64,000 nucleotides of DNA, taken from assembly GCF_030068605.1 (NCBI RefSeq), contig NZ_JASJOU010000023.1:1-64000 (forward strand), given 5' to 3'. Source of the stretch: Xanthocytophaga agilis (GTDB taxonomy: Bacteria; Bacteroidota; Bacteroidia; Cytophagales; 172606-1). A model generated the notes under the pieces. The model had not been told where the DNA came from, ran no database searches, and worked only from the letters and a program-made list of their open reading frames with translations. Position numbers and translations under genes: made by a program. Positions 56,002-64,000 of the stretch are shown one piece after another. Position 1 is the stretch's first letter, and each line of letters begins with the position of its first letter.

Positions 56002-57444
56002 TTACTTCTTCTCTTTCAGTTGTTTGAGCATTTGTTTGCCCTGCTCAAAGTCAGGATTCAGCTCAATAGCTTTTTCAAGGTTTTGTATACACAAGTCCAT
56101 CTTCTCCATATTGCCATAGGTATCCGCCAAGGCTACATAGGTTTTCCAATAGGAAGGATATTCTTTTGTATTAAACTGAAATACTTCAATGGCTTCCAGA
56201 TACTTCTTCTCATAATAGAATTTGTACCCGAGCTTATACAGTATGTTCTCATCTGGTTTTATGATTGCTGTTTCTTTGAACTTTCGGTATTGATCCAGAC
56301 CTGCTTGCACACCTTTTACACGGGCGGTTTCCCATAACAGTGTTTGTGGGGAATTATACTGATCATAGCCTAACCAGTCATAGAGGGTATACTTCCCTCC
56401 TAACGTAACATCAACCAGTTGATCCCGAATGTTCAAGCCATTGTCACTATTGGTAAAATAAACGAGTGCCTTTTCTTTTTCAGGCACTAGTAGTGTATAC
56501 GCTTTATAGCCTGGATTATCACCCCAATGAAAACCTACTATACCTTGTGCCGTTTTTTCCAGTCCCCATCCCAATCCCCAGGATAAATTAGGTTGTGCAT
56601 CTGATAAAGAGATTTGTGGGGTAAGCATGGCGGTAATGGATGACGACTGCAAAACAGCAGGTTTGAGAATCGCAATCAATAACCGGGAGTAATCTTCTGC
56701 TGTTGTATAAAGTGAGTAAGCGGCGTTGGCTTCTTTGGATTGATTTCCCTTTACCGATTTTCCACTCCTATCATATGCAGTTGCTACCCGTGGTTGTATA
56801 ACGGAAGTCCAAACCATGTAGCTATCTTTCATGAAAAGAGGTGTAAAAACTTTAATCTGAATGAGTTTATCCAGAGGCATTTGGGTGATGTGCTCAACTA
56901 CTTTTTGCAGAAATACATATCCTTCACCTGAATAACTAAACTTCTCTCCAGGTGTAAATCCGATAGTAAGCTTATCGTCCCGCCAGTTAGGGAAGCCTGT
57001 AGTGTGACTAAGTACCATACGGGCAGTAATGGCATTATACCGTTTGTCTGTCAACCCTTCATAGGGTTTGTCCAGATATTCATGCAAGGGTTTATCCAGA
57101 GAAAGTTTCCCTTCTTCTACAAGTTTTAAAACAGCAAACGCAAAAACAGTCTTTGTTAGAGAGGCGGCTTCAAACAGAGTGTTTGTTGTTACAGGAGCTT
57201 TGGTAGTTTTATCTTTCACACCAAATGCATGTGAATAAACAATTGTAGAGTGATTCACAATTGCAAGAGATAGTCCTGGAATGTGTGCACTGTCCAGGAG
57301 TGGTGTTAGTTTCTGTGTTACATCTTGGACAGAAACTACAGTCCCATCCAAGGTTTGAATGTCTTTGTTGACTGTCTGTGAAAATGACAAATGAGTCAGA
57401 CAAAGTAGCAGAAAGCTTGGGGGTAAAAGTGAAAGCTTTTTCAT
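56002..57444 (-). CDS. Secreted beta-lactamase-family serine hydrolase with C-terminal TPR-like repeats
   Basis: 480 residues. A signal peptide ends near SFSQ (residue 23). The class C-like serine hydrolase domain shows S95-L-T-K98, Y171-S-G (the YxN equivalent) and HWG in FHWGDNPGY (the KTG equivalent). Residues about 400-480 are helical repeats (YEKKYLEAIEVFQFNTKEYP and TYGNMEKMDLCIQNLEKAIE), which fit TPR units. Such proteins range from esterases to DD-peptidases; this need not be a beta-lactamase. Located in the periplasm. Confidence 0.85.
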   Translation of the reverse strand: MKKLSLLPPSFLLLCLTHLSFSQTVNKDIQTLDGTVVSVQDVTQKLTPLLDSAHIPGLSLAIVNHSTIVYSHAFGVKDKTTKAPVTTNTLFEAASLTKTVFAFAVLKLVEEGKLSLDKPLHEYLDKPYEGLTDKRYNAITARMVLSHTTGFPNWRDDKLTIGFTPGEKFSYSGEGYVFLQKVVEHITQMPLDKLIQIKVFTPLFMKDSYMVWTSVIQPRVATAYDRSGKSVKGNQSKEANAAYSLYTTAEDYSRLLIAILKPAVLQSSSITAMLTPQISLSDAQPNLSWGLGWGLEKTAQGIVGFHWGDNPGYKAYTLLVPEKEKALVYFTNSDNGLNIRDQLVDVTLGGKYTLYDWLGYDQYNSPQTLLWETARVKGVQAGLDQYRKFKETAIIKPDENILYKLGYKFYYEKKYLEAIEVFQFNTKEYPSYWKTYVALADTYGNMEKMDLCIQNLEKAIELNPDFEQGKQMLKQLKEKK

Positions 57445-57653
57445 AGTAGTGGAGTTGTAAGTGTTGTCTTACAGCAAGATGCATCTACTCTCATAGAGGT
57501 TGCATAGTTAATGCATTTAGTTAGCAGGTAGATATAAAGTAAAATATGCTCTTTTCTTACTACTAAAACAGTATTTCATTTCTGATTCTTGCCAGAAAAA
57601 AGTATTTTCAAATGAATTAACTTCTTAGAGAGATTTCTTCCTGAAAAATACCT

Positions 57654-58196
57654 ATGGTATACACCCTTGTGGTATATTACAAAAGTTGGAATGTCCAGTT
57701 ACTGGACGAGTATGGAATGACTATCACTGTACTCACAAAAGAAAAAGCACCCAACCAAACGGCATTCTGGTCTTTTCTATTTCCCAGCATGTATTATCAA
57801 ACCGCCTTTCTGGAGAAGAACTTAACCATTCAGAAAGAAGAAGGCCAAACATGTGTATTATATGATGAGCATCCTGTTGGCTATATCAGCTTCCCGACCC
57901 TGTCCTTATCAGGCTATATATGCACTATTTATCTGGAAGACCAGGAATACCGTCTGATCAGAAAAATATTTTCTACCGAAGAATTCCGAATTGTAAAACA
58001 CAAATCAGATCTGGTTATAACGTTTACCCACATACAGTTTCAGGAAGATACTAGTGTACTATCAGGATTGTTTAATTTTTCGGATACATTTAATCTGGCT
58101 CTGGGTGTATATGATCCGTCTCTGAGTCAGGAGAGGATCCTACAACTCACCTTGCTAGCTGGGTACTGTATTAAATCTGTATATAGCTCAACCTGA
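57654..58196 (+). CDS. Hypothetical protein
   Basis: 180 residues, no signal peptide, no membrane segment and no recognised domain; beta-rich in the middle (VLYDEHPVGYISFPTLSLSG). ATG at 57654. Base composition does not differ visibly from the neighbours. It might be an orphan accessory gene. Confidence 0.5.
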   Translation: MVYTLVVYYKSWNVQLLDEYGMTITVLTKEKAPNQTAFWSFLFPSMYYQTAFLEKNLTIQKEEGQTCVLYDEHPVGYISFPTLSLSGYICTIYLEDQEYRLIRKIFSTEEFRIVKHKSDLVITFTHIQFQEDTSVLSGLFNFSDTFNLALGVYDPSLSQERILQLTLLAGYCIKSVYSST

Positions 58197-58374
58197 TAGA
58201 AGTAAATGTCGCATTCAAAAAGTATCTTCATCTTAACTATACAACACTTCTGATAATGCTATAATTATGAGACAGTATTAACCATCTCTCCTGTTTTGTA
58301 CATTCTAAGAATGGCATTTTTATTGCTTGGTTGTACACACTCAAGTTATCGTCCTATCTGCCTCATTTCTGCTT

Positions 58375-59181
58375 ATGTATAAACATTTTTTACTTGTACC
58401 CTTCCTCTTCTTCCTTACTTCAACTCTGAATGCCCAGGTGCAGTCTAGCCTTATAGCTGTTTTACAAACCAAAAGCTTTGGTAAACTGAAAAAGTACATG
58501 GATAGTGTGAATCGCAATGAGGGGAGTGCTACTATATACCGTGACTATATACGCAATCTTACTACTGGTTACAAGGAGGTCATTTTTTGTGTAGACGCCC
58601 GTATATACAAAAAAGAAAATCCATCTTCTTATGAATTTGACTGGTTTCGGATAACCTGTATAACTACCTCAAAGATTTTGTGTTATTATGAACTAAGTAA
58701 GCGGAAAGATACTCTAGTCGGAGGCCAGAAAGAACATTATTATGAAACTATTACCAGGTATAGAAATGATAGTACCTATCAGCTTTTTAGAAACGAATTT
58801 CAAACCTTATTTCAGACTAAGATAGATGAACATGAGCTTTTTGATGAAGAATCTGTATATGAGGAAGGTTGTGGACTAGGAGGATGGCCTTCAGAATGGG
58901 AAGAAAAAATCAGACATTTTGTTAAAAACAAAGAGAGAGGCAGCCTGATGGTCTGGTTACATTCTGCAAACACAGAGAAACAGCTATATGCATTGAAAGG
59001 GCTTTCTCAATTGAAAAAGAAGAATAGACTACAATTAAGTGCACATGAAAAAAAGATAATACAATTTATAAAGCATAAAAAGGGAACTGTTCGTTACTGC
59101 AAAGGTTGTGTTTTTGGGCCTCCACCATCTGTACGTCGTATAGCCCGGAAGTTTAATTTGGGGATATTAGCATTATTATAG
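58375..59181 (+). CDS. Secreted hypothetical protein
   Basis: From ATG 58375 (268 residues) a signal peptide runs to LNAQ (about 21); the longer frame from 58327 would hide it. The mature protein has two cysteine pairs, and the C-terminal 60 residues are Lys-rich (KGTVRYCKGCVFGPPPSVRR). The segment before them may be helical repeats. No family recognised. Confidence 0.55.
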   Translation: MYKHFLLVPFLFFLTSTLNAQVQSSLIAVLQTKSFGKLKKYMDSVNRNEGSATIYRDYIRNLTTGYKEVIFCVDARIYKKENPSSYEFDWFRITCITTSKILCYYELSKRKDTLVGGQKEHYYETITRYRNDSTYQLFRNEFQTLFQTKIDEHELFDEESVYEEGCGLGGWPSEWEEKIRHFVKNKERGSLMVWLHSANTEKQLYALKGLSQLKKKNRLQLSAHEKKIIQFIKHKKGTVRYCKGCVFGPPPSVRRIARKFNLGILALL

Positions 59182-59213
59182 ACTAGTAAGACATAGTACT
59201 TAACATCAAACAA

Positions 59214-59245
59214 AAACAGGTCCGAACAGTTGCTCGGACCTGTCA
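59214..59245 (-). terminator. Terminator of the DJ-1/PfpI gene
   Basis: ACAGGTCCGA/TCGGACCTGT perfect stem with an 8-base loop. On the minus strand a U-run (A-run at 59211-59215 on plus) follows. Confidence 0.8.
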
Positions 59246-59270
59246 TATATATTTTACTATATGCTGGTTA

Positions 59271-60080
59271 CTATTTTGCTTTGGCAGTAACTCCCAATTG
59301 ACTCAGAATTTCAGTTGCTACCAGTTCGGATGAAGCTGGATTTTGTCCTGTGATCAGTCGGCCATCAGTTACCAGAAAAGGTTTCCAGTCTCCACCACTT
59401 TCATAGTTACCTCCTTTTTCTTTTAGCATGTCTTCCAGTGGGAACGGACATTCCTGAGTAGAATTTCCGGCTACTTCTTCACTATTGGAATAACCTGTCA
59501 CTTTCTTGCCTTTAATTAAAGGGGCGCCATCTTTGCCCTTCACATTTTTTAGCGCTGCCGGAGCATGACATACCAGAGCTACAGGTTTGTTAGCTGCATA
59601 AAATGATTCGATGAGTTGGATAGACTGTGTGTTCTCAGGCAGATCCCACATAGGACCATGTCCACCCGGATAGAAGATAGCATCATAATCACTGGCTTTA
59701 ACCTCTGTCAGGGCAAGCGTGTTATCCAGTTTCTTCTGGGCATCTGCATCCTGCTGGAATCGTTTCACAGAGGCTGTTACATAGTCGGGAGCAAGGCTTT
59801 TAGGGTCTATTGGGGCTTTACCTCCCTTAGGTGAGGCAATCACCAATTCGATATCCTGTTCAGATAAAAGGTAATACGGAGAGGCCAATTCTTCGAGCCA
59901 TATTCCGGTTTTGTGTCCTGTGGCTTGTATTTCACCATAGGATGTAACAACAAAAAGTACTTTCCTGGTTTTCATATGTGTTGAGGTATGTTTTGTGTGT
60001 TTTATTTTAAGTTGGCTATATCCCTGTAAGGCTATAACCAGAGACAAGACAATACATAAAAAAGCTGTACTACGTTTCAT
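59271..60080 (-). CDS. Secreted DJ-1/PfpI-family protein
   Basis: 269 residues with an N-terminal signal sequence (about 1-22). The DJ-1 core starts at KVLFVVTSYGE (40). The reactive cysteine C171 lies in the elbow VALVCHAPA, after FYPGGHGPMWD; E63/E64 in GIWLEELASPYY is the acidic partner region. Relatives include Hsp31-type chaperone/glyoxalase and amidase-like proteins. Its activity cannot be decided from sequence. It is divergent from a Crp-type regulator, which suggests regulation by that protein. Confidence 0.85.
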   Translation of the reverse strand: MKRSTAFLCIVLSLVIALQGYSQLKIKHTKHTSTHMKTRKVLFVVTSYGEIQATGHKTGIWLEELASPYYLLSEQDIELVIASPKGGKAPIDPKSLAPDYVTASVKRFQQDADAQKKLDNTLALTEVKASDYDAIFYPGGHGPMWDLPENTQSIQLIESFYAANKPVALVCHAPAALKNVKGKDGAPLIKGKKVTGYSNSEEVAGNSTQECPFPLEDMLKEKGGNYESGGDWKPFLVTDGRLITGQNPASSELVATEILSQLGVTAKAK

Positions 60081-60262
60081 ATTCTGGTAACTAAGTTTGT
60101 TTTACTGGGGCAAAGTTGGTAGATCTATGTGTGTTTAAGAAGGAGCCAGATCACAATTTTTCTGTGACGTAGATCACATGAATAGTATAAGAAATAGCAA
60201 TCTGTATGTGGTAAAATGTACTTTTGCCAATCAGATGTTTAGCTATTCCGCTTTTTAGAATT

Positions 60263-60829
60263 ATGAGTATAGTACTGAGGCAACATATTGAAGAGATTGT
60301 AGCACTGACAGATTCCGAATTTGAGTACATACAATCACTCTTTACACACAAAAAGTTAAAGAAACACCAATACCTGGTGCAAGAGGGCAGCTACGTAACA
60401 CATGAGTATTTTGTGCTGAATGGACTGCTAAAGGCTTCTTATACCAACGAAACAGGCAAAGAACATATTATACAGTTTGCTATGGAAAACTGGTGGGTTA
60501 CCGATTATCAGGCGTATATCACCCAAAGACAGGCCACACTGAATATCGACTGTATTGAAGCATCCGAACTGCTCAGTATATCGTTTGAAAACAAAAAACT
60601 GCTTTGCGCTGAACTACATAAAATGGAGTATTTTTTCCGAATGAAAGCTTCTTTGGGATATGTGGCTATGCAACAGCGTATTTTATCTTTGCTCAACAAC
60701 GATGCCCGATTGCGCTATGAGCAACTGATGCAGCAATATCCTACACTCCTTCAACGGGTACCTAAGTTGCTGATTGCCTCCTATCTCGGAGTATCACGCG
60801 AAACATTAAGCCGGTTTTCAGCTTCCTGA
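60263..60829 (+). CDS. Crp/Fnr-family transcriptional regulator
   Basis: From ATG 60263, 188 residues: a cNMP-binding-type beta-barrel (YLVQEGSYVTHEYFVLNGLL) and a C-terminal HTH (LLIASYLGVSRETLSRF). The glycine-rich RxS phosphate-binding cassette of CRP is not seen, so cAMP binding is unlikely. The C-terminus stops five residues after the recognition helix, as in many Bacteroidota members. Divergent from the DJ-1 gene, from which its 5' end is separated by about 180 bases. Confidence 0.88.
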   Translation: MSIVLRQHIEEIVALTDSEFEYIQSLFTHKKLKKHQYLVQEGSYVTHEYFVLNGLLKASYTNETGKEHIIQFAMENWWVTDYQAYITQRQATLNIDCIEASELLSISFENKKLLCAELHKMEYFFRMKASLGYVAMQQRILSLLNNDARLRYEQLMQQYPTLLQRVPKLLIASYLGVSRETLSRFSAS

Positions 60830-60877
60830 GCGCTATACAGACTACCTCAACTAATCACAGATATATAGATAGAGTAT

Positions 60878-61804
60878 ATGCAAACACAACAAAAGCATTT
60901 TGTGTGGTATGGCAGTGCGGGAAGTGAAGGCGGACCTTTTATGATTTCTTCTGTTGAAGACTATGCTCAATGGAAAGGTAGCGACGAACAGTTAAGCGAA
61001 CGATTCCGGATTAGATACGATGGCCCATTGGTAAATGAGCTTTCACCGGATTTTGAGATGGTACAGCCTATTTACTTTTATAGTGAAGCCTCTTGTAAAG
61101 AGTTTGTACTGTCATTACTCAAAGAGTTGTATGAGAAGCAACCTCAACTTCTGATGCAGGTAAAAAAAACTGTATGGGATGAAGTAATGAACAGAGAGTA
61201 TAACATACTGTCACCACATGCCACACCTGATCTCATAGAAAAATGGATGGATACATGGCTGGAGCATATTGGGCTGCAATACAACTTTCTGCTGGAGGAG
61301 AAAATCAGCTTTCGTCTTCTGATGGAAGCATATACCGACTACACACACATCTGTGAAATGTATCTGAATCAGGATGAGATCGCTATTGCTCCATTTGGGA
61401 ATGATGCCCAGGCTCTCTTTTGGGATGTACAGCCTAACATAGTAACACTGGCTCTTGAACCCACAGGCAGTGAAGTGTTATTTGTAACTACGCAAGACAT
61501 ACACAAAGCCAAAGCGCTGGAAGTGATTGCCTCCAGTGATAAATCATACGAAGTAGGTACTCTAAACTTTCCTACAGGACGGGGTGTGCTGGCATGGTCA
61601 CCGATGACACAAGGAGACCTTGGAGCTGCGGCAGGACTGGAGCCGATTGCAGATTTAAATCCACCTGTGCAACTCAATTCTCTGAACATTCTGGGTGTAG
61701 GTACTGTCTTTAAAGTAAAAGCAGGCAATTATGCTGTCACCTGGGGCTGGGACAATGTGGACGAGAAGGAGTTTGCCTGGGTAAGAATTTCATTAAAGGA
61801 ATAG
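60878..61804 (+). CDS. Possible Imm21-like protein
   Basis: 308 residues, no signal peptide. The opening FVWYGSAGSEGGPFMIS and DYAQWKG resemble the start of Imm21-type immunity proteins (the W-x(7)-GGP pattern). A central helix-rich part and the later GVLAWSPMTQGDLGAAAG fit no clear family. No toxin gene with a recognised domain adjoins it. The Imm21 match is my own pattern recognition, not a search result; it could be an unrelated hypothetical protein. It follows the Crp gene by 48 bases. Confidence 0.45.
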   Translation: MQTQQKHFVWYGSAGSEGGPFMISSVEDYAQWKGSDEQLSERFRIRYDGPLVNELSPDFEMVQPIYFYSEASCKEFVLSLLKELYEKQPQLLMQVKKTVWDEVMNREYNILSPHATPDLIEKWMDTWLEHIGLQYNFLLEEKISFRLLMEAYTDYTHICEMYLNQDEIAIAPFGNDAQALFWDVQPNIVTLALEPTGSEVLFVTTQDIHKAKALEVIASSDKSYEVGTLNFPTGRGVLAWSPMTQGDLGAAAGLEPIADLNPPVQLNSLNILGVGTVFKVKAGNYAVTWGWDNVDEKEFAWVRISLKE

Positions 61805-62784
61805 TTTTGCCTATGGTGAGTACATATTGCTAGCCGAACTGAATTATATGCAGAACGCGTTTTGCGGTACGTTCAACGCAAGTGACATGGAGAAGAGGCT
61901 ATTTGATTTGTTTGGAAGAAAATAGTTTTTGCCTAGAGTTCACCGCAAAATTGTTAATGCGTTGAATTAACCGCACGAAATTCTTTTGAACAGAATAAAC
62001 CGCAAGCATTCACTTTGACCTGAACTCACCGCAAAAAATTTCATACGCATAATTCAAGTCAAATCCGGAGCGAATGCTGAATTACGTTGAGCCAATGTAG
62101 GGCGACCACGCCGAGTCGTGGCAGGCTGTGTTTGGATTTGGAAAGCATAATCTGAGATTGATTCCTGACAGAATTTTTGGGAAACAAGGCATACCCATAA
62201 ACTCTACATTTTCAATAATGTTTTGTTAACCCAAGCACGGCCTGTGGGAACGCGTGTAATCTGCCAATCACCCTACATTGTCGAATTAATTAAATCATTC
62301 TCTGCATTATCTGAGATAATCCGCTTCTGTTCAAGCACATTAGAAGTACTATAGGCCCTTCTCTACTCCCACTAATCAATTGAAAGTGATGTTGATGGCA
62401 TTTTGAGAGGTATTACTATGTATGTAAAATAAGCCTTTAACATAGGCCTTGATTGGCTATATATCTTATTGGTATATTTAAAACAGTAAATACCTGATAA
62501 TAAGTCCTGTTACACTTGGTTACACAGATTTACACCGTTAGTTGCACATCTAAGTAATTGTAAGATAGACTAGTAACACTGGTTACACTTGTCTCTCATA
62601 TACGCATATTTATTATAATATAATACTATATATAAAAGGGAGTATAGCTGTTGCTCTATTGTTCCCAGGAACTTTGGCAAAAAATAGCAAAACTCCGAAA
62701 CCAGTGTTACCTGTCTGATTTTCAATGCATTAACATGTAACTTTGGCTGTAACCATGTGTATCCTGTGTAACTTATCGGAAGCC
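61805..62784. other. About 1 kb of non-coding DNA with repeats
   Basis: No convincing gene in six frames. It contains a 28-29 bp periodic repeat (61942-62056), a hairpin CCACG/CGTGG near 62107-62122, and several GTTACAC-type motifs near 62509-62710. One copy reads ACCGTTAGT (62534-62542), a match to the half-site consensus known for LytTR proteins. Confidence 0.6.
61942..62056. repeat. Four-copy degenerate 28-29 bp tandem repeat
   Basis: ACCGCA starts at 61942, 61970, 61999 and 62028. Each copy then carries an ATT and, in copies 1-3, a TTGA and GAA at matching offsets. The spacing of 28, 29 and 29 bases is too regular for chance in this short stretch. It is too degenerate to call a CRISPR array. 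Confidence 0.55.
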
Positions 62785-63480
62785 CTATCGGGCATTGATG
62801 CGTTCCCGAATCGTTATCAGGCTTTCTTCATAGGAAGCGCCAATGGGGATTTCATGGTCAGCTATCCAAAGCTGATGACGAGAAATTTTTTCAATTTTAG
62901 AAATAGCAATAATATAGGATCGGTGTACCCGAATAAATGCCCCTTCCGGCAGCATCTGAAGAATATCTGTCATAGTTTGCCGGCTTAACAGCTTTCGGCC
63001 TTTCAGCGTAAAGATCAGATAGTTTCCATCTGACTCAATGTAGAATATATCATCCAGCAACACTTTTTCTTCTTCATACCCTGTTTTGACAAAAATAAAC
63101 TTCTCTGAATCGCCTTCCCGAAGTGTCTTTATTTCCAGGGCTTTTGTACACGACTTGGTAAATCGTACCAATGAAAAAGGTTTCAGCAGGTAATCAATAG
63201 CATCCAGTTCAAAACCCTGGACGGCATATTCGGAATAAGCGGTAGTAAATACAACCATCGGCACTCTTGACAACGTCTGCACAAACTCAATTCCTGAGAT
63301 ATCAGGCATTTTAATGTCTACAAACAACAGATCTATACGGTTTTGCCGAAGAAAAGGAATAGCATCAAAGGCATCTGTAAACGTAGCAACAAGTTCCAGG
63401 AAAGGCACCTTTGAGGCATGTCTGGATACAACTTCCAATGCACTGGGTTCGTCGTCAATAGCAATAGCGGTAAGTTTCAT
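62785..63480 (-). CDS. LytTR-family response regulator
   Basis: 231 residues from ATG 63480 (a TTG at 63483 would add one). Receiver domain: IAIDDEPS, phospho-acceptor D55 in LLFVDIKMPD, TTAYSEYA and LLKPF. LytTR DNA-binding domain about 128-231: IFYIESDGNYLIF and FIRVHRSYII. No histidine kinase is adjacent; the gene directly upstream encodes a serine hydrolase (4 bases away), which is unusual. Its partner kinase, commonly a LytS/YehU-type membrane protein, is not in the window. Confidence 0.95.
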   Translation of the reverse strand: MKLTAIAIDDEPSALEVVSRHASKVPFLELVATFTDAFDAIPFLRQNRIDLLFVDIKMPDISGIEFVQTLSRVPMVVFTTAYSEYAVQGFELDAIDYLLKPFSLVRFTKSCTKALEIKTLREGDSEKFIFVKTGYEEEKVLLDDIFYIESDGNYLIFTLKGRKLLSRQTMTDILQMLPEGAFIRVHRSYIIAISKIEKISRHQLWIADHEIPIGASYEESLITIRERINAR

Positions 63481-63483
63481 CAA

Positions 63484-63999
63484 TTATTTTATCTTGGATA
63501 GTTTCCATTCCTGATCTTCTCTTTGTCCCTGTATACCATCAATGCTGCCATTCGCATCTCTCGAAAATGTATACTCGTTTTGAGGAAGCTCATACAAAAA
63601 GAATGTAGTATCATCTGTAAAATGCATCTCCCAGGTATTGCGGGAAGTACTATTGTGGTATAGAAGCTTTTCACCCTGTTTATATACTGTAATAGTCTGA
63701 TCAGGTGCTTCACTCCAGGTATAGCTTCCAATATAAGCATCTGTAGTAGCAGAAGCCACTTTTATCTCTTTTTTCACTACCGGATTGTAAAAATCTTTCC
63801 AGGTATATATAGAAGCTACACTGTTTACCAATTCCCGGATTAGTCCGAAGTTATCGGAATTACACATAATTACGACTCCATTCCCTCCCTCTACAGAACC
63901 ATAATATACAGACGAAAAGCCTTCATTCAAACCAGTATGCTGAAAATAGGCAGCCTCCTTTCCTTCCCTCATAAAAATGAATGTACCCAAAGCCACATC
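63484..63999 (-). CDS. Serine hydrolase (beta-lactamase family), C-terminal part, cut by window edge
   Basis: The frame is open to the right edge. The visible 172 residues hold the C-terminal part of a class C-like hydrolase: FQHTGLNEGFSSVYY matches the H-T-G (KTG-like) strand, followed by a region with IGSYTWSEAPDQTITVYK that resembles the C-terminal lipocalin-like DUF3471 domain of such proteins. The catalytic Ser lies outside the window. It ends 3 bases before the LytTR gene, so the two are probably co-transcribed. Confidence 0.8.
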   Translation of the reverse strand, partial: DVALGTFIFMREGKEAAYFQHTGLNEGFSSVYYGSVEGGNGVVIMCNSDNFGLIRELVNSVASIYTWKDFYNPVVKKEIKVASATTDAYIGSYTWSEAPDQTITVYKQGEKLLYHNSTSRNTWEMHFTDDTTFFLYELPQNEYTFSRDANGSIDGIQGQREDQEWKLSKIK

Positions 64000-64000
64000 G

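Noticed and set aside
55859-56119. 86-codon frame overlapping the serine hydrolase 3' end
   Set aside because: It overlaps a real minus-strand gene and its unique part contains the palindrome at 55871-55886. No supporting signal.
60263-60829. Frameshift at the 3' end of the Crp-type regulator
   Set aside because: The recognition helix is complete and short C-termini are normal in this group, so no defect is needed.
61942-62056. CRISPR array
   Set aside because: The four units differ too much, there are no unique spacers between conserved repeats and no cas genes are in the window.
1-64000. rRNA or tRNA genes
   Set aside because: No cloverleaf-like segment with a GTTCRA T-loop or rRNA-like sequence was noticed on either strand by eye; a tRNAscan run could overturn this.

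Overview
The window looks like chromosome from a member of the Bacteroidota, most likely an order Cytophagales relative of the Cytophaga/Xanthocytophaga type. Four things point there. Several genes carry promoters of the form TTTG-N(19-20)-TAnnTTTG, the Bacteroidota sigma factor pattern (rplU, ndk, rpsU, rimP and a 51-residue basic protein). Shine-Dalgarno sequences are mostly weak. The DNA is moderately AT-rich. The families present are typical: flexirubin/carotenoid-type CrtD, LytTR regulators, FKBP lipoproteins and WcaJ-type transferases. I saw no rRNA, tRNA or CRISPR array. This assignment is inference from content, not a database match.

Layout. 1-1037: tail of an IS3-family transposase, then about 0.9 kb of non-coding DNA with TTTTTAGCT motifs, a 22-bp-arm inverted repeat and a 58-bp perfect palindrome. 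1038-7227: polA (minus), then a UbiA-like membrane protein, a lipoprotein, an isolated nuoA and a secreted carboxypeptidase-regulatory-like protein. 7408-12964: glgE and a treS-maltokinase fusion, i.e. three of the activities of the trehalose-to-glucan (GlgE) pathway side by side. 13014-23598: aspS, a GNAT enzyme, crtD-like, rplU-rpmA, a NifU-type protein, a zinc metallopeptidase, an FKBP lipoprotein, an NrnA-like phosphoesterase and ndk. 23617-30625: a 55-residue lipoprotein, an M3 peptidase, a 51-residue basic protein, an EI24 membrane protein, a FUSC protein and an FtsI-like PBP with a PASTA domain.

30934-36549: a tight two-gene unit encoding a 1056-residue WGR-domain helical-repeat protein and a SWIM zinc-finger protein, followed by an inverted-repeat element and a small HTH gene. 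37170-42141 (minus): RimK ligase, RimB-like aspartic protease, holB, a VanW protein and a GlmU-like nucleotidyltransferase. 42553-45360: a small membrane protein, a cyclophilin, a macro-domain protein and an RmlD-like reductase. 45394-54255 (minus): hpf, xerC, rpsU, a sugar-phosphate transferase and the rimP-nusA-infB translation operon. 54456-64000: an accessory-looking end with two secreted proteins, a serine hydrolase with C-terminal repeats, unknown proteins, a secreted DJ-1/PfpI protein divergent from a Crp-type regulator, a possible Imm21-like protein, 1 kb of repeat-bearing non-coding DNA, a LytTR response regulator and a second serine hydrolase cut by the window edge.

Most of the window is ordinary housekeeping sequence. 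The best candidate for an under-described system is the WGR/SWIM pair at 30934-35777. Its domains suggest macromolecular binding, but no function can be read from the sequence. The most unusual non-coding structures are the palindromes at 547-778, the inverted-repeat element at 35908-36010 and the 28-29 bp periodic repeat at 61942-62056.
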